Below are positions 34,838-46,468 of a DNA stretch of 64,000 bases, piece by piece. The notes beneath the pieces are model-generated. The model was not told where the DNA came from and did no database searches. It saw nothing but the letters and a program-made list of their open reading frames with translations. The position numbers and the translations under genes are program-made. The DNA is from Burkholderia sp. E7m39 (GTDB taxonomy: Bacteria; Pseudomonadota; Gammaproteobacteria; Burkholderiales; Burkholderiaceae): assembly GCA_001319865.1 (NCBI GenBank), contig BBSL01000240.1:1-64000 (forward strand), given 5' to 3'. Position 1 is the first letter of the stretch, and every line of letters starts with the position of its first letter.

Positions 34838-36295
34838 ATGCGAATCGACCATCTGATCAACGGCAAACCGAAAGCCGCGCGCGACTACTTCGAAACGCTG
34901 AATCCGGCGACGCAGGAAGTGCTCGCGGAAGTGGCGAGCGGCACGGCAGACGATATCGATGCCGCTGTGCGCGCCGCGAAAGACGCGTTTCCCGCATGGG
35001 CCGCGACGCCCGCGAGCGAGCGCGCGAAGCTCGTGCGCAAGCTCGGAGAACTGATCGCGAAGCACGTGCCCGAACTTTCCGATACGGAAACGCGCGACAC
35101 AGGGCAGACCATTTCGCAGACGCGCAAACAACTGGTGCCGCGCGCCGCCGACAACTTCACGTACTTCGCCGAAATGTGCACGCGCGTCGATGGCCACACG
35201 TATCCGACGCAGTCGCATCTGAACTACACGCTGTTTCATCCTGTCGGCGTATGCGCGTTGATTTCGCCGTGGAACGTGCCGTTCATGACGGCGACGTGGA
35301 AAGTGGCGCCGTGCCTCGCGTTCGGCAACACGGCCGTGCTGAAGATGAGCGAACAGTCGCCGCTCACGGCTTCGATGCTCGGTCAGCTCGCGCTGGAGGC
35401 GGGCATTCCTGCGGGCGTGCTGAACGTCGTGCACGGTTACGGCAAGGACGTGGGCGAGCCGCTCGTCGCGCATCCCGATGTCCACGCCATTTCGTTTACG
35501 GGTTCGACGGCGACGGGCAACCGGATCGTGCAGACAGCGGGCTTGAAGAAGTTCTCGATGGAACTGGGCGGCAAGTCGCCCTTCGTGATCTTCGACGACG
35601 CCGACTTCGAGCGCGCACTCGACGCTGCGGTCTTCATGATTTTCTCGAACAACGGCGAGCGCTGCACGGCGGGCTCGCGCATCCTGGTGCAGAAGTCGAT
35701 ATACGCGCGCTTCGCGCAGCGTTTCGTCGAGCGCGCGCAGCGTCTGAGCGTCGGCGATCCCCTCGACGAGAACACGGTCATCGGACCGATGATCAGTCAG
35801 GGGCACCTCGCGAAAGTGCGCAGCTATATCGAACTCGGTCCGAAAGAAGGCGCGACGCTCGCATGCGGCGGACTCGACGCGCCGCCGCTGCCGCACGCGC
35901 TGAAGCAAGGTAATTTCGTCAAGCCGACCGTATTCGTCGACGTCGACAATCGCATGCGTATTGCTCAAGAGGAAATCTTCGGCCCCGTTGCGTGCCTGAT
36001 TCCGTTCGACGACGAAGCGCACGCGATTCGCCTTTCCAACGATATTTCGTACGGTCTGTCGAGCTATGTCTGGACGGAAAACACGGGCCGCGCGCATCGC
36101 GTGGCAGCCGCCATCGAGGCGGGCATGTGCTTCGTGAACAGCCAGAACGTACGCGATCTGCGTCAGCCGTTCGGCGGGACCAAAGCGTCGGGTGTCGGTC
36201 GCGAAGGCGGCACGTGGAGTTATGAAGTGTTTCTGGAGCCGAAGAACGTATGCGTCTCGCTCGGTTCGCATCACATTCCGCGCTGGGGCGCATGA
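34838..36295 (+). CDS. hpaE: 5-carboxymethyl-2-hydroxymuconate semialdehyde dehydrogenase
   Basis: The 485-residue NAD-dependent aldehyde dehydrogenase oxidises the ring-cleavage semialdehyde. Catalytic Glu242 is in SMELGGKSPFV and Cys276 in NNGERCTAGSR. The C-terminus NVRDLRQPFGGTKASGVGREGG is typical of HpaE. The ATG at 34838 is preceded by a CAGGA site. Position between hpaG2 and hpaD fits the 4-hydroxyphenylacetate pathway. Length is normal. Confidence 0.95.
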   Translation: MRIDHLINGKPKAARDYFETLNPATQEVLAEVASGTADDIDAAVRAAKDAFPAWAATPASERAKLVRKLGELIAKHVPELSDTETRDTGQTISQTRKQLVPRAADNFTYFAEMCTRVDGHTYPTQSHLNYTLFHPVGVCALISPWNVPFMTATWKVAPCLAFGNTAVLKMSEQSPLTASMLGQLALEAGIPAGVLNVVHGYGKDVGEPLVAHPDVHAISFTGSTATGNRIVQTAGLKKFSMELGGKSPFVIFDDADFERALDAAVFMIFSNNGERCTAGSRILVQKSIYARFAQRFVERAQRLSVGDPLDENTVIGPMISQGHLAKVRSYIELGPKEGATLACGGLDAPPLPHALKQGNFVKPTVFVDVDNRMRIAQEEIFGPVACLIPFDDEAHAIRLSNDISYGLSSYVWTENTGRAHRVAAAIEAGMCFVNSQNVRDLRQPFGGTKASGVGREGGTWSYEVFLEPKNVCVSLGSHHIPRWGA

Positions 36296-36328
36296 GCGCC
36301 GCTCGCAACGAGCACACAGGAGAACGCG

Positions 36329-37192
36329 ATGGGCAAGCTCGCATTGGCCGCGAAAATCACCCATGTGCCTTCGATGTATCTGTCGGAACTCGATGGTCCG
36401 CACCAGGGTTGCCGGCAGGCCGCCATCGACGGGCATCGTGAAATCGGCCGGCGCTGCCGCGAACTGGGCGTCGACACGATCGTCGTGTTCGACGTGCACT
36501 GGCTCGTCAACAGCGAATACCACATCAATTGCGCGCCGACCTTCGCAGGCATCTACACGAGCAACGAGTTGCCGCATTTCATCAACAACATGGCCTATTC
36601 GTATGCGGGCAATGTCGAACTCGGCAAACGCATTGCCGAAGTCGCGAACGAAATGGGTGTAAAGAGCCGCGCGCATAGCGATACGTCGCTCGAACTCGAA
36701 TACGGCACGCTGGTGCCGATGCGCTATATGAACGCGGACCAGCGCTTCAAGACAGTGTCGATCGCGGGCTGGTGCATGTGGCACGACCTGCCAACCAGCG
36801 CGCGTTTCGGGCTTGCGGTGCGCAAGGCAATCGAGGAACGGTACGACGGTACAGTTGCGATTCTCGCGAGCGGCTCTCTGAGCCATCACTTCGCCAACAA
36901 CGGCACGGCCGAGCAGTTCATGCACAAGGTGTGGGACCCGTTTCTCGAACAGACGGACCGGCATGTCGTGTCGCTGTGGGAGAACGGCGACTGGAAGACT
37001 TTCTGCGCGATGCTGCCGCTTTACAACGAGAAGTGCTGGGGCGAGGGCGGCATGCACGACACGGCGATGCTGCTGGGCGCGCTCGGCTGGGATCGTTACG
37101 AAGGCAAGGCAGAAGTGGTGACGCCTTATTTCGGCAGTTCGGGCACGGGGCAGATCAACGCGGTTTTTCCCGTCACGCCGCTGCCCGCCTGA
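36329..37192 (+). CDS. hpaD: 3,4-dihydroxyphenylacetate 2,3-dioxygenase
   Basis: The protein has 287 residues. It is a class III (LigB-type) extradiol dioxygenase, using Fe(II) to open homoprotocatechuate. Conserved parts are THVPSMYLSE, FDVHWLVNSEYHIN and ILASGSLSHHFANNG, where the histidines would bind iron. AGGAGA precedes the ATG by a normal distance. It lies 33 bases after hpaE. Its product is the substrate of HpaE. Confidence 0.95.
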   Translation: MGKLALAAKITHVPSMYLSELDGPHQGCRQAAIDGHREIGRRCRELGVDTIVVFDVHWLVNSEYHINCAPTFAGIYTSNELPHFINNMAYSYAGNVELGKRIAEVANEMGVKSRAHSDTSLELEYGTLVPMRYMNADQRFKTVSIAGWCMWHDLPTSARFGLAVRKAIEERYDGTVAILASGSLSHHFANNGTAEQFMHKVWDPFLEQTDRHVVSLWENGDWKTFCAMLPLYNEKCWGEGGMHDTAMLLGALGWDRYEGKAEVVTPYFGSSGTGQINAVFPVTPLPA

Positions 37193-37212
37193 TCGTTCGA
37201 AGGAGCATAGAC

Positions 37213-37611
37213 GTGCCGCATCTCACACTCGAATACAGCGCCAATCTGGCGAACGACGAACGCATCGCCACGCTGTGCCGCCTGCTGGCTCAATGTCTGG
37301 ATGCGCAACGCGAGAACGGCGAGCGTGTGTATCCGACTGGGGGCATACGCGTGCGTGCTTTGCGCTGCGAACAGTTTTGCATTGCCGACGGCAGGGCGGA
37401 CGCCGCGTTCCTGCATGCGAATCTCAAGATCGGCGCAGGCCGGTCGGAGCGCACAAAGAAATCGACGGGCGATGCGCTGTTCGACGTCATTAAACAGCAC
37501 TTCGCGGAAATCTTCGAAAAACAAGGGCTGGCGCTCTCGCTGGAAATCAACGAATTCAGTGAAGCGGGCACGTGGAAGCACAACAATCTGCACGCGCGCG
37601 TGAAGACCTGA
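37213..37611 (+). CDS. hpaF: 5-carboxymethyl-2-hydroxymuconate isomerase
   Basis: The protein has 132 residues. It begins PHLTLEYSANL, where Pro follows the initiator and is the catalytic base after Met removal, as in the tautomerase-like HpaF/CHMI family. The start codon is GTG at 37213 with AAGGAG upstream. NLKIGAGRSERTKKSTGDAL is the conserved central motif. It sits 20 bases after hpaD. It converts the dehydrogenated ring-cleavage product to its keto form. Confidence 0.95.
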   Translation: MPHLTLEYSANLANDERIATLCRLLAQCLDAQRENGERVYPTGGIRVRALRCEQFCIADGRADAAFLHANLKIGAGRSERTKKSTGDALFDVIKQHFAEIFEKQGLALSLEINEFSEAGTWKHNNLHARVKT

Positions 37612-37635
37612 CGGCGCGCCTCGGAGAAGACGATC

Positions 37636-38439
37636 ATGCTGGACGAAACAACCATTCACGAGCTGGCCGCGAAGCTCGATCATGCCGAGCGAACCCGCAC
37701 GCAATTGCGCCATTTTTCCGCTGCGTATCCCGAGATGACCATCGAAGACGGTTATGCGATCCAGCGCGAGTGGGTGAAGATGAAGCTGGCCGAGGGGCGT
37801 GTGATCAAGGGGCGCAAGATCGGTCTGACGTCGCGCGCGATGCAGCGTTCGTCGCAGATCGACGAGCCCGACTACGCGCCGCTTCTGGACAGCATGTTCA
37901 TCGAGAGCGGCCAGGACATTCGCGCGGACCGTTTTATCGCGCCGCGTATCGAAGTGGAACTCGCGTTCATTCTGGCGACGCCGCTCAAGGGGCCCGGCGT
38001 GACGCTGTTCGACGTGCTCGATGCGACGGCTTACGTGTCGCCCGCCGTCGAGATCATCGATGCGCGCATCGAGCAGTTCGATCGCGAAACCAGGGCGCCG
38101 CGCAAGGTATTCGACACCATTTCCGATTTTGCCGCCAATGCAGGGGTGGTGCTGGGCGGCCGTCCCGTACGTCCGATGGAGGTCGATCTACGCTGGGTCG
38201 GCGCGTTGCTCTACAAAAACGGTTCGATCGAAGAGAGCGGTCTCGCGGCCGCCGTGCTCAATCACCCGGCGACGGGCGTCGCGTGGCTCGCGAACAAGAT
38301 CGCGCCTTACGACGAAAGCCTGAATGCCGGCGACGTCATCCTCAGCGGCTCGTTTACGAGTCCGCTTCGCGCGAGCGCAGGCGACACGTTTTACGTCGAT
38401 TACGGTCCGCTCGGCAGTTTCGCGCTCAATTTCGTCTAG
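37636..38439 (+). CDS. hpaH: 2-oxo-hept-4-ene-1,7-dioate hydratase
   Basis: The protein has 267 residues of the 4-oxalocrotonate decarboxylase/hydratase family, with [21 protein letters not shown] and [19 protein letters not shown] holding metal ligands. GGAGAAG precedes the ATG. It follows hpaF by 24 bases and is the last recognised hpa gene. Hydration gives the substrate of the aldolase HpaI, which is not encoded in the window. Confidence 0.95.
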   Translation: MLDETTIHELAAKLDHAERTRTQLRHFSAAYPEMTIEDGYAIQREWVKMKLAEGRVIKGRKIGLTSRAMQRSSQIDEPDYAPLLDSMFIESGQDIRADRFIAPRIEVELAFILATPLKGPGVTLFDVLDATAYVSPAVEIIDARIEQFDRETRAPRKVFDTISDFAANAGVVLGGRPVRPMEVDLRWVGALLYKNGSIEESGLAAAVLNHPATGVAWLANKIAPYDESLNAGDVILSGSFTSPLRASAGDTFYVDYGPLGSFALNFV

Positions 38440-38559
38440 GCGCCTTTTTTGAAAACTGCCTGATTGTCGGCGCATCGCGGCACAATGAGCGCTTCGTGCC
38501 TCGCGTTGCGTAGCCGGATGCACGCATCGCGTGGACGCTTTCGATGCGGAGCCGGCGCC

Positions 38560-39174
38560 ATGACGTCATCCATCAAGCTCGTGCTGTTCGACATGGAAGG
38601 GGTGCTGTCGCACTACGATCGCGCGGCGCGCACGCAGCGCATGGCGCAACTCACGGGCAAGTCGCCCGATGCCGTGCGCCACGCAATCTGGGATTCGGGA
38701 CTCGAAGCGCGTGCCGACTCGGGGCAGATCGGCGACGACGCCTACCTGCGCGAACTTGGCGACATGCTCGGCTGCACGGTCAGCCGCGATGATTGGCTGA
38801 CTGCGCGGCACGCGTCGATTACGCCGAACCTGGACACGCTGGCTGTCGCAAGACGTGTGGCCGCCCGCCGCGCGATTGCCGTTCTGACCAATAACTGCCA
38901 TCTCGTCACGGACTACATCGCGTATCTGAATCCGCCCGTTGCGCAGCTTTTTGGTGCGCGCGTGTTCGCTTCCGCCGCGTTCGGCGCGGCCAAGCCCGCG
39001 GCGAGAGCATATCTGGGGTGCGTCGCGCGGCTGGGTGTCGACGCGAGCGACACGCTATTCATCGACGATTCCGAAGCGAATGTCGCGGGCGCTATGGCTG
39101 CGGGACTTCACGCGTATCAGTTCGTGAGCGCCGAGGCCTTGTCGGAAGAACTGGCGCGATTCGATCTGCTTTGA
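38560..39174 (+). CDS. HAD-superfamily hydrolase
   Basis: The protein has 204 residues. Motif I is LVLFDMEGVLSHYD; the usual DxDG is DMEG, so the acid/base Asp is replaced by Glu while the nucleophile is kept. Motif II-like VLTNN and the FIDDSEANVAGA motif IV are present, as in HAD-IA phosphatases. GGAG at 38548-38551 supports the ATG at 38560; the open frame upstream to 38464 is unlikely. It lies 120 bases after hpaH and is convergent with a MarR-GNAT gene. Confidence 0.9.
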   Translation: MTSSIKLVLFDMEGVLSHYDRAARTQRMAQLTGKSPDAVRHAIWDSGLEARADSGQIGDDAYLRELGDMLGCTVSRDDWLTARHASITPNLDTLAVARRVAARRAIAVLTNNCHLVTDYIAYLNPPVAQLFGARVFASAAFGAAKPAARAYLGCVARLGVDASDTLFIDDSEANVAGAMAAGLHAYQFVSAEALSEELARFDLL

Positions 39175-39184
39175 CGCGAGCGTG

Positions 39185-40159
39185 TCATGCCCCCGCGTTG
39201 CGTCGCACGAAGCGCTGTTCGACGACCGTCTTTCCCCAATGCGTGCCTTCTGCCTCTTCGACAAGCCGGAAGTCGAACGCTTCATAAAGATGACGCGCGG
39301 CGTCGAGGCCTTTGAAAGTCCATAGATACGTTTCGTCGAAACGCGCATCGACGAAAGCCATCGCGCGCGTCATCAGTTGCCGGCCGAGACCCGAGCCGCG
39401 CAGCGTGTCGTCGACGATGAACCAGCGCAAATGCGCAACCCGCGTGGCCGGATTGCCGTCGATCGCGAGCGATGCGAGTGTCCGGCTGTTATCGACGACG
39501 AGCCAAAGCTGCTTGTCAGGATCGGGCAGCGACGCCGCAAACTCTGCAAGCCCCGTCGCGACGATCTTCTCGAAGTACGCGCCGAAGCCGGAGTGCTGCG
39601 AGTAATAGCGCGCATGAAGGCTGGCGATATCGCCGATGCAGCCGGGCTGATAACCCTCGACGATGGGCGCGGTCACCACCGGCGGCTGCAATTCCTTCGC
39701 GTCGTTGTCCTGCGCGAGCGCGCTCGCATACAGCGACAGCGCGCGCACCAGCGCCTGCTGATCCGAAGGCGCGAGCTTGCGCAGCGCGCTCGACACCTGT
39801 TCCGTCGCGAACTTGTCGATTTTCTTGCGAAGCTGCTGGCCCGCCCTGGTCAGATAAAGCTCGGAGGAACGTGCATCGTCGCTCGAAACCGTGCGCTCCA
39901 CGAGCCCCGCTGTTTCCAGTTTCGCGATCTGCCTGCTCGCGTTGGACTTGTCGAGCCGCAGCAGTTGCGCGAGATCGCGTGCCTGCATGCCCGGCGTCGC
40001 GCCGATTTCCAGAATGGCGTGCACGGCGGACGGCGCAAGCTCGCTGTCGGCGAGCGTGGCGCGCATGAAACCGAGTTCGCGCACGAGCTTGCGCGAGAAT
40101 TCACGCAATTGAAGAATGGTGCTGTCGCGCGACTGGGCGGGTCTGTCGACGATATCCAC
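39185..40159 (-). CDS. MarR-type HTH fused to GNAT acetyltransferase
   Basis: The protein has 324 residues. The N-terminal half is a MarR winged helix (about 20-140, with LAQLLRLDKSNASRQIAKLETAGLVERTVSSDDAR split across helix and wing). The C-terminal half (about 165-320) is a GNAT fold with LRWFIVDDTLRGSGLGRQLM as the acetyl-CoA loop. The GTG at 40159 is preferred, since AGGAA lies 5-6 bases upstream; an ATG at 40180 lacks a ribosome site and overlaps an inverted repeat. Such fusions exist in proteobacteria with little known function. Autoregulation is likely from the palindromes upstream. Confidence 0.9.
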   Translation of the reverse strand: MDIVDRPAQSRDSTILQLREFSRKLVRELGFMRATLADSELAPSAVHAILEIGATPGMQARDLAQLLRLDKSNASRQIAKLETAGLVERTVSSDDARSSELYLTRAGQQLRKKIDKFATEQVSSALRKLAPSDQQALVRALSLYASALAQDNDAKELQPPVVTAPIVEGYQPGCIGDIASLHARYYSQHSGFGAYFEKIVATGLAEFAASLPDPDKQLWLVVDNSRTLASLAIDGNPATRVAHLRWFIVDDTLRGSGLGRQLMTRAMAFVDARFDETYLWTFKGLDAARHLYEAFDFRLVEEAEGTHWGKTVVEQRFVRRNAGA

Positions 40160-40175
40160 GGCTGTTCCTGAACAG

Positions 40176-40237
40176 TGCATAAGTTGCGGTATGCAACCAT
40201 ATGCAAAGCACTATAGTTGCGATCCGCAACTTATGCA
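40176..40237. promoter_or_regulatory. Nested inverted repeats upstream of the MarR-GNAT gene
   Basis: A 14-bp repeat TGCATAAGTTGCGG (40176-40189) returns as its exact complement at 40224-40237. Inside are two smaller dyads: GTTGC-GGTAT-GCAAC (40184-40198) and AGTTGCG-ATC-CGCAACT (40215-40231). TATGCAA also occurs three times in direct order (40190, 40200, 40232). The pattern is typical of MarR dimers bound at two sites. Confidence 0.6.
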
Positions 40238-40273
40238 AGCGGCGGCGAAGCGCGCGAGCCGACGGCGACCGGC

Positions 40274-43012
<2,739 letters not shown>

Positions 43013-43191
43013 GGTGCCTCCCGAATCGAACGTCCGGCACGTTCATGGATGAACGTCCGTGCTTTTTCCATCACGTCTCGCGCCGCGCCGCTCTGATCGC
43101 GCGGCAGCCGACACCTCACGGAACCCATCATTTTCATTCCGTCGCGCGATGTGTGCATACTTGGGGACATCACATCGCTGGAAACCTCGAC

Positions 43192-44136
43192 ATGGTTGCG
43201 AACCTCGCACGCGCGTGGCTGAGCTTCAGTGCGCCGGTGGCCGCCGCGCAGGCGGCCGGCCGACCGCTCGTAGCGCTGGAATCGACGATCATCGCGCACG
43301 GCATGCCTTACCCGCACAACGTGCGCACCGCGCGCGAAGTGGAGGCGCTGATTCGCGGCATGGGCGCCGAGCCCGCGACGATCGCCGTGCTTGGCGGGCG
43401 AATCCGCATCGGGCTGTCGGACGACGAGCTCGAACTAATCGGCCGTTCCGATGCGGTGCACAAGGTCAGCCGCCGCGATTTGCCTGCCGTGCTCGCGAGC
43501 GGTGCGCCTGGCGCGACGACCGTCGCGGGCACGATGATCTGCGCGGCGCTCGCGGGCATCGAAGTATTCGTGACGGGCGGCATCGGCGGCGTGCATCGGG
43601 GCGCGCCCGAAACCTTCGACATTTCCGCCGACTTGCAGGAGCTGGCGAAGACGTCCGTCGCCGTGGTTTGCGCGGGCGCGAAATCGATCCTCGACATCGG
43701 CCTGACGCTCGAATACCTGGAGACGCATGGCGTGCCCGTGCTGAGTTGCGAGCAGGACAATTTCGCCGCGTTTTACACACGCGACAGCGGCTTTCGCGCG
43801 GATTTCAGACTCGACGACCCAGCCGCGCAGGCGCGCTTCATCCGCGCCAAATGGGACCTGCGGCTCGCGGGCGGCGTGGTGTTGAGCACGCCCGTGCCGC
43901 AGGCGGCGGAGATGCCGTCCGCGGAGATCGACGCGTTGACCCGCCAGGCACTCGCCGAGTGTGCCGCGCAAGGCATCACAGGGAAGGCCGTGACGCCTTT
44001 CCTGCTGGCGCGGATCAAGGCCCTGACGGGCGGACGCAGTCTCGCGACCAATATCACGCTGGTGAAGCACAACGCCGAAGTTGGCGCACGGCTCGCGCTG
44101 GCGCTCGCCGACACGCAGCGCGATCGGGCGGACTAG
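43192..44136 (+). CDS. psuG: Pseudouridine-5'-phosphate glycosidase
   Basis: The protein has 314 residues. It cleaves the C-C bond of pseudouridine 5'-phosphate to uracil and ribose 5-phosphate. Family motifs are PLVALESTIIAHGMPYPHN, GTMICAALAGIEVFVTGGIGGVHRG and the NITLVKHNAEVGA end. The ATG at 43192 is taken as it begins the family-like N-terminus; the frame is open upstream. The partner kinase psuK is not adjacent. It is convergent with the SUOX-like gene. Confidence 0.95.
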   Translation: MVANLARAWLSFSAPVAAAQAAGRPLVALESTIIAHGMPYPHNVRTAREVEALIRGMGAEPATIAVLGGRIRIGLSDDELELIGRSDAVHKVSRRDLPAVLASGAPGATTVAGTMICAALAGIEVFVTGGIGGVHRGAPETFDISADLQELAKTSVAVVCAGAKSILDIGLTLEYLETHGVPVLSCEQDNFAAFYTRDSGFRADFRLDDPAAQARFIRAKWDLRLAGGVVLSTPVPQAAEMPSAEIDALTRQALAECAAQGITGKAVTPFLLARIKALTGGRSLATNITLVKHNAEVGARLALALADTQRDRAD

Positions 44137-44158
44137 CGTGTGGTCGGCGGTGGCGCTG

Positions 44159-44770
44159 TTACGCGGCCGTCACCTGTATCTGATAGAGACCCCACGGGCT
44201 CAACACGAAGCGGTCCTTCAGCGGCTTTGTCGCGAGTTCGGCAATGTGGTCCGCGTCGTAGATGGCCCACAACGGGCCCAGCCCGCCCAATGCCATCGGC
44301 TTGCCGTCCAGATGTGTCGCGACGATGAAGCGCCACGCGCGCACGTTCTCGAGCGTGGTCTGCACGACGTAGCCGTCGACGGCGCGCATGCCGATTCGGG
44401 TGTCGCCCGCCGTGGGCGCGCCGGCCTGCTCCAGCACGCTCGTCAGCAACGGACCACTCAGCGTGTGCGGCTTCGCGTCGTATTCGATCGTGGGCTTGAT
44501 CGTCACGGCGGGCATGGCAGTGAGCGTCGGATAATCGAACGTGTAAGCGCCCGAGAATTTCACCAGCTGCCTGTTCATCATCTGGTCGAACGCCGGGTCG
44601 AGCGCGCCGCGGTTCGTGCGGCTGATCGCCCCCGAGAGCGTCAATATCGCAGGCGCTGGTGCGCACGCAGCGTGGTCGCGTTTCGCGCCTGTTGCGCTCG
44701 TCGCAGTGAATGCAGACGTCGTGGTAACGCCCAGCATAGCGGCGCTGGTCAGGAACTCGCGTTTTTTCAT
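44159..44770 (-). CDS. Small exported molybdopterin-oxidoreductase-like (SUOX-fold) protein
   Basis: The protein has 203 residues. It begins MKKREFLTSAAMLGVTTTSA, a Tat-like or Sec signal, and ends VLSPWGLYQIQV. The middle (LTLSGAISRTNRG, SGPLLTSVLEQAGAPTAGDT, GGLGPLWAIYDAD) resembles the oxidoreductase molybdopterin-binding (SUOX) fold. The Cys ligand usual in sulfite oxidases is not evident, so it may not bind cofactor. GGAG lies 9 bases before the ATG at 44770. It is divergent from an alpha/beta hydrolase. Confidence 0.8.
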   Translation of the reverse strand: MKKREFLTSAAMLGVTTTSAFTATSATGAKRDHAACAPAPAILTLSGAISRTNRGALDPAFDQMMNRQLVKFSGAYTFDYPTLTAMPAVTIKPTIEYDAKPHTLSGPLLTSVLEQAGAPTAGDTRIGMRAVDGYVVQTTLENVRAWRFIVATHLDGKPMALGGLGPLWAIYDADHIAELATKPLKDRFVLSPWGLYQIQVTAA

Positions 44771-45019
44771 CTTCGATGGCTCCGCTGATGGCGTCCTGTG
44801 ATCATCGTCGGATGATAGGGCATCGCGATGAACGTGCGTGTGACTGCGGACACGGGCGGTTTCAGTGAATGCTTCACGAGCACACAGCCATTCGCCGACG
44901 TTGGATGGTCCGTGCGCCAATCAGAAAATCTGAACGCTTCGATCCGAATTACGCGTTTTTCTTACGACGCGGATTCCGGCATAGTAGCCGCAACACACCC
45001 CCGCGAGACTGCGACTGCC

Positions 45020-45871
45020 ATGAACATGCGCACCGACCCTTCGTTGCTGGTCGATCCTCAACTGAACTTCGCGACTGCGGCATCGGGAATCTGCATTCCC
45101 TATGTCGAGCGGGGCGCGGGCGAGCCCGTTGTGTTCGTGCACGGCTCGCTGTGCGACTACCGCTATTGGGAGGCGCAGATCGAACCACTGTCCGCGCATT
45201 TCCGCTGTATCGCACCGAGCCTCAGTCACTATTGGCCCGCCGCCGAAGCCTGTATACAGAACGAGTTCGGCTGGCATGCGCATGTGGGCGAACTGGCGGA
45301 ATTCATTGCGGCGCTGGATCTCGCGCCTGTTCATCTCGTCGGGCATTCGCGCGGCGGATGTGTTGCGTTTCAACTCGCGCGCGACTATCCGCGTCTCGTC
45401 AAGACGCTGACGCTGGCCGACCCCGGGGGTCCGCTGCAACTGGATAACACGCGCGACGCGTCGTTGCCGCCGGCGACGAACGCGTTGCGCGCCAAGGTAG
45501 CGGACATGATCGAAGCGGGCGTCGTGGAGGCCGGTCTCGAACTGTTCGTCGATTCCGTCAGCGCGCCCGGTGCGTGGAAAAAAAGCACGGCGGCTTTTCG
45601 CAGAATGGCCGTCGACAATGCGAGCACGCTGCCCAAGCAGTTCAGCGATCCGCTGCCCGCCTATTCGCGCGAGGCAGCGGCGCAGGTCGCATGCCGCACG
45701 CTGCTGATCGATGGGCAGAAAAGCCCGCGCATGTTCCGCAACAACGTCGATAGCCTCGAACAGTGGATCTATCTCGCGCAGCGCGAAACCATAACGGGGG
45801 CGTCGCACGGCATGAACGTGGCGAACCCGGCGGCGTTCAACCGTATGCTGCGCTCCTTCCTCGATCACTGA
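45020..45871 (+). CDS. Alpha/beta-fold hydrolase
   Basis: The protein has 283 residues. The oxyanion hole motif VVFVHGSLCDYRYWEAQ is near residue 35-51. The nucleophile is Ser110 in GHSRGG, and the catalytic His is likely in GASHGMN near the C-terminus. The start at 45020 gives a normal family length; the open frame upstream is not protein-like. Substrate is unknown; esters or lactones are typical. It is convergent with a GNAT gene 18 bases away. Confidence 0.9.
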   Translation: MNMRTDPSLLVDPQLNFATAASGICIPYVERGAGEPVVFVHGSLCDYRYWEAQIEPLSAHFRCIAPSLSHYWPAAEACIQNEFGWHAHVGELAEFIAALDLAPVHLVGHSRGGCVAFQLARDYPRLVKTLTLADPGGPLQLDNTRDASLPPATNALRAKVADMIEAGVVEAGLELFVDSVSAPGAWKKSTAAFRRMAVDNASTLPKQFSDPLPAYSREAAAQVACRTLLIDGQKSPRMFRNNVDSLEQWIYLAQRETITGASHGMNVANPAAFNRMLRSFLDH

Positions 45872-45889
45872 GGCCCGTCGCGCGTCTCG

Positions 45890-46405
45890 TCAGACGAGAC
45901 GCAACACCATCTCGACTTCGCGTTCGGCATCGTCGGCGAAATCGTCGCCGCACGGCTCTTCTTCGACCGCTTCGAAACCCGCCGACCGGTACAGCGCGAT
46001 CGCGCTGGCATTCTCGGCGCCCGTGTTGAGCGCGATATGCGTGAGGCCCATCGCGCGCGCGTGCTCGGTCGCGGCGACGATCAGTCGCCGCGCGATGCCG
46101 TTCCTGCGATGCGTCTGCACGACGAACAAGCCCCACAGAAAGCCTTTCTGCTGCACGGGGCGTAACGGATAACGCCTCAGCCCCGCCACGGCGACGAGCG
46201 TGCCCGCAGCAAACGCGCCGAACACGACCTGATTGGCCGTTGCGGCGATGCGCGCCACGATTTCATCGATCGATCGTTTTTCTTCTTCTTCTCGCGTCGA
46301 CAGGAACGACTCCGGCGCTTCGTCGATAGCGAGCAGACGCAGCGACGCATACGCCGCGGCATCGCTTGCGCTCAAGGGACGGATGGTCGGGTGGTTGGTT
46401 GCCAT
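45890..46405 (-). CDS. GNAT-family N-acetyltransferase
   Basis: The protein has 171 residues with the acetyl-CoA motif WGLFVVQTHRRNGIARRLI and LNTGAENASAIALYRSAGFEAV. It opens with TIRPLSASDAAAYASLRL, typical of ribosomal or small-molecule GNATs. The substrate is unknown. It is followed upstream by a separate LysR gene on the same strand. Confidence 0.92.
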   Translation of the reverse strand: MATNHPTIRPLSASDAAAYASLRLLAIDEAPESFLSTREEEEKRSIDEIVARIAATANQVVFGAFAAGTLVAVAGLRRYPLRPVQQKGFLWGLFVVQTHRRNGIARRLIVAATEHARAMGLTHIALNTGAENASAIALYRSAGFEAVEEEPCGDDFADDAEREVEMVLRLV

Positions 46406-46468
46406 CGCGTGAGTTTAAGGCACGAGCGCAAAGGCGTTGCCGCTGCGTTTTCCTAAGGCACCCGATGC

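Noticed and set aside
34826-37057. 743-codon open frame antisense to hpaE and hpaD
   Set aside because: It is a shadow of two well-supported genes.
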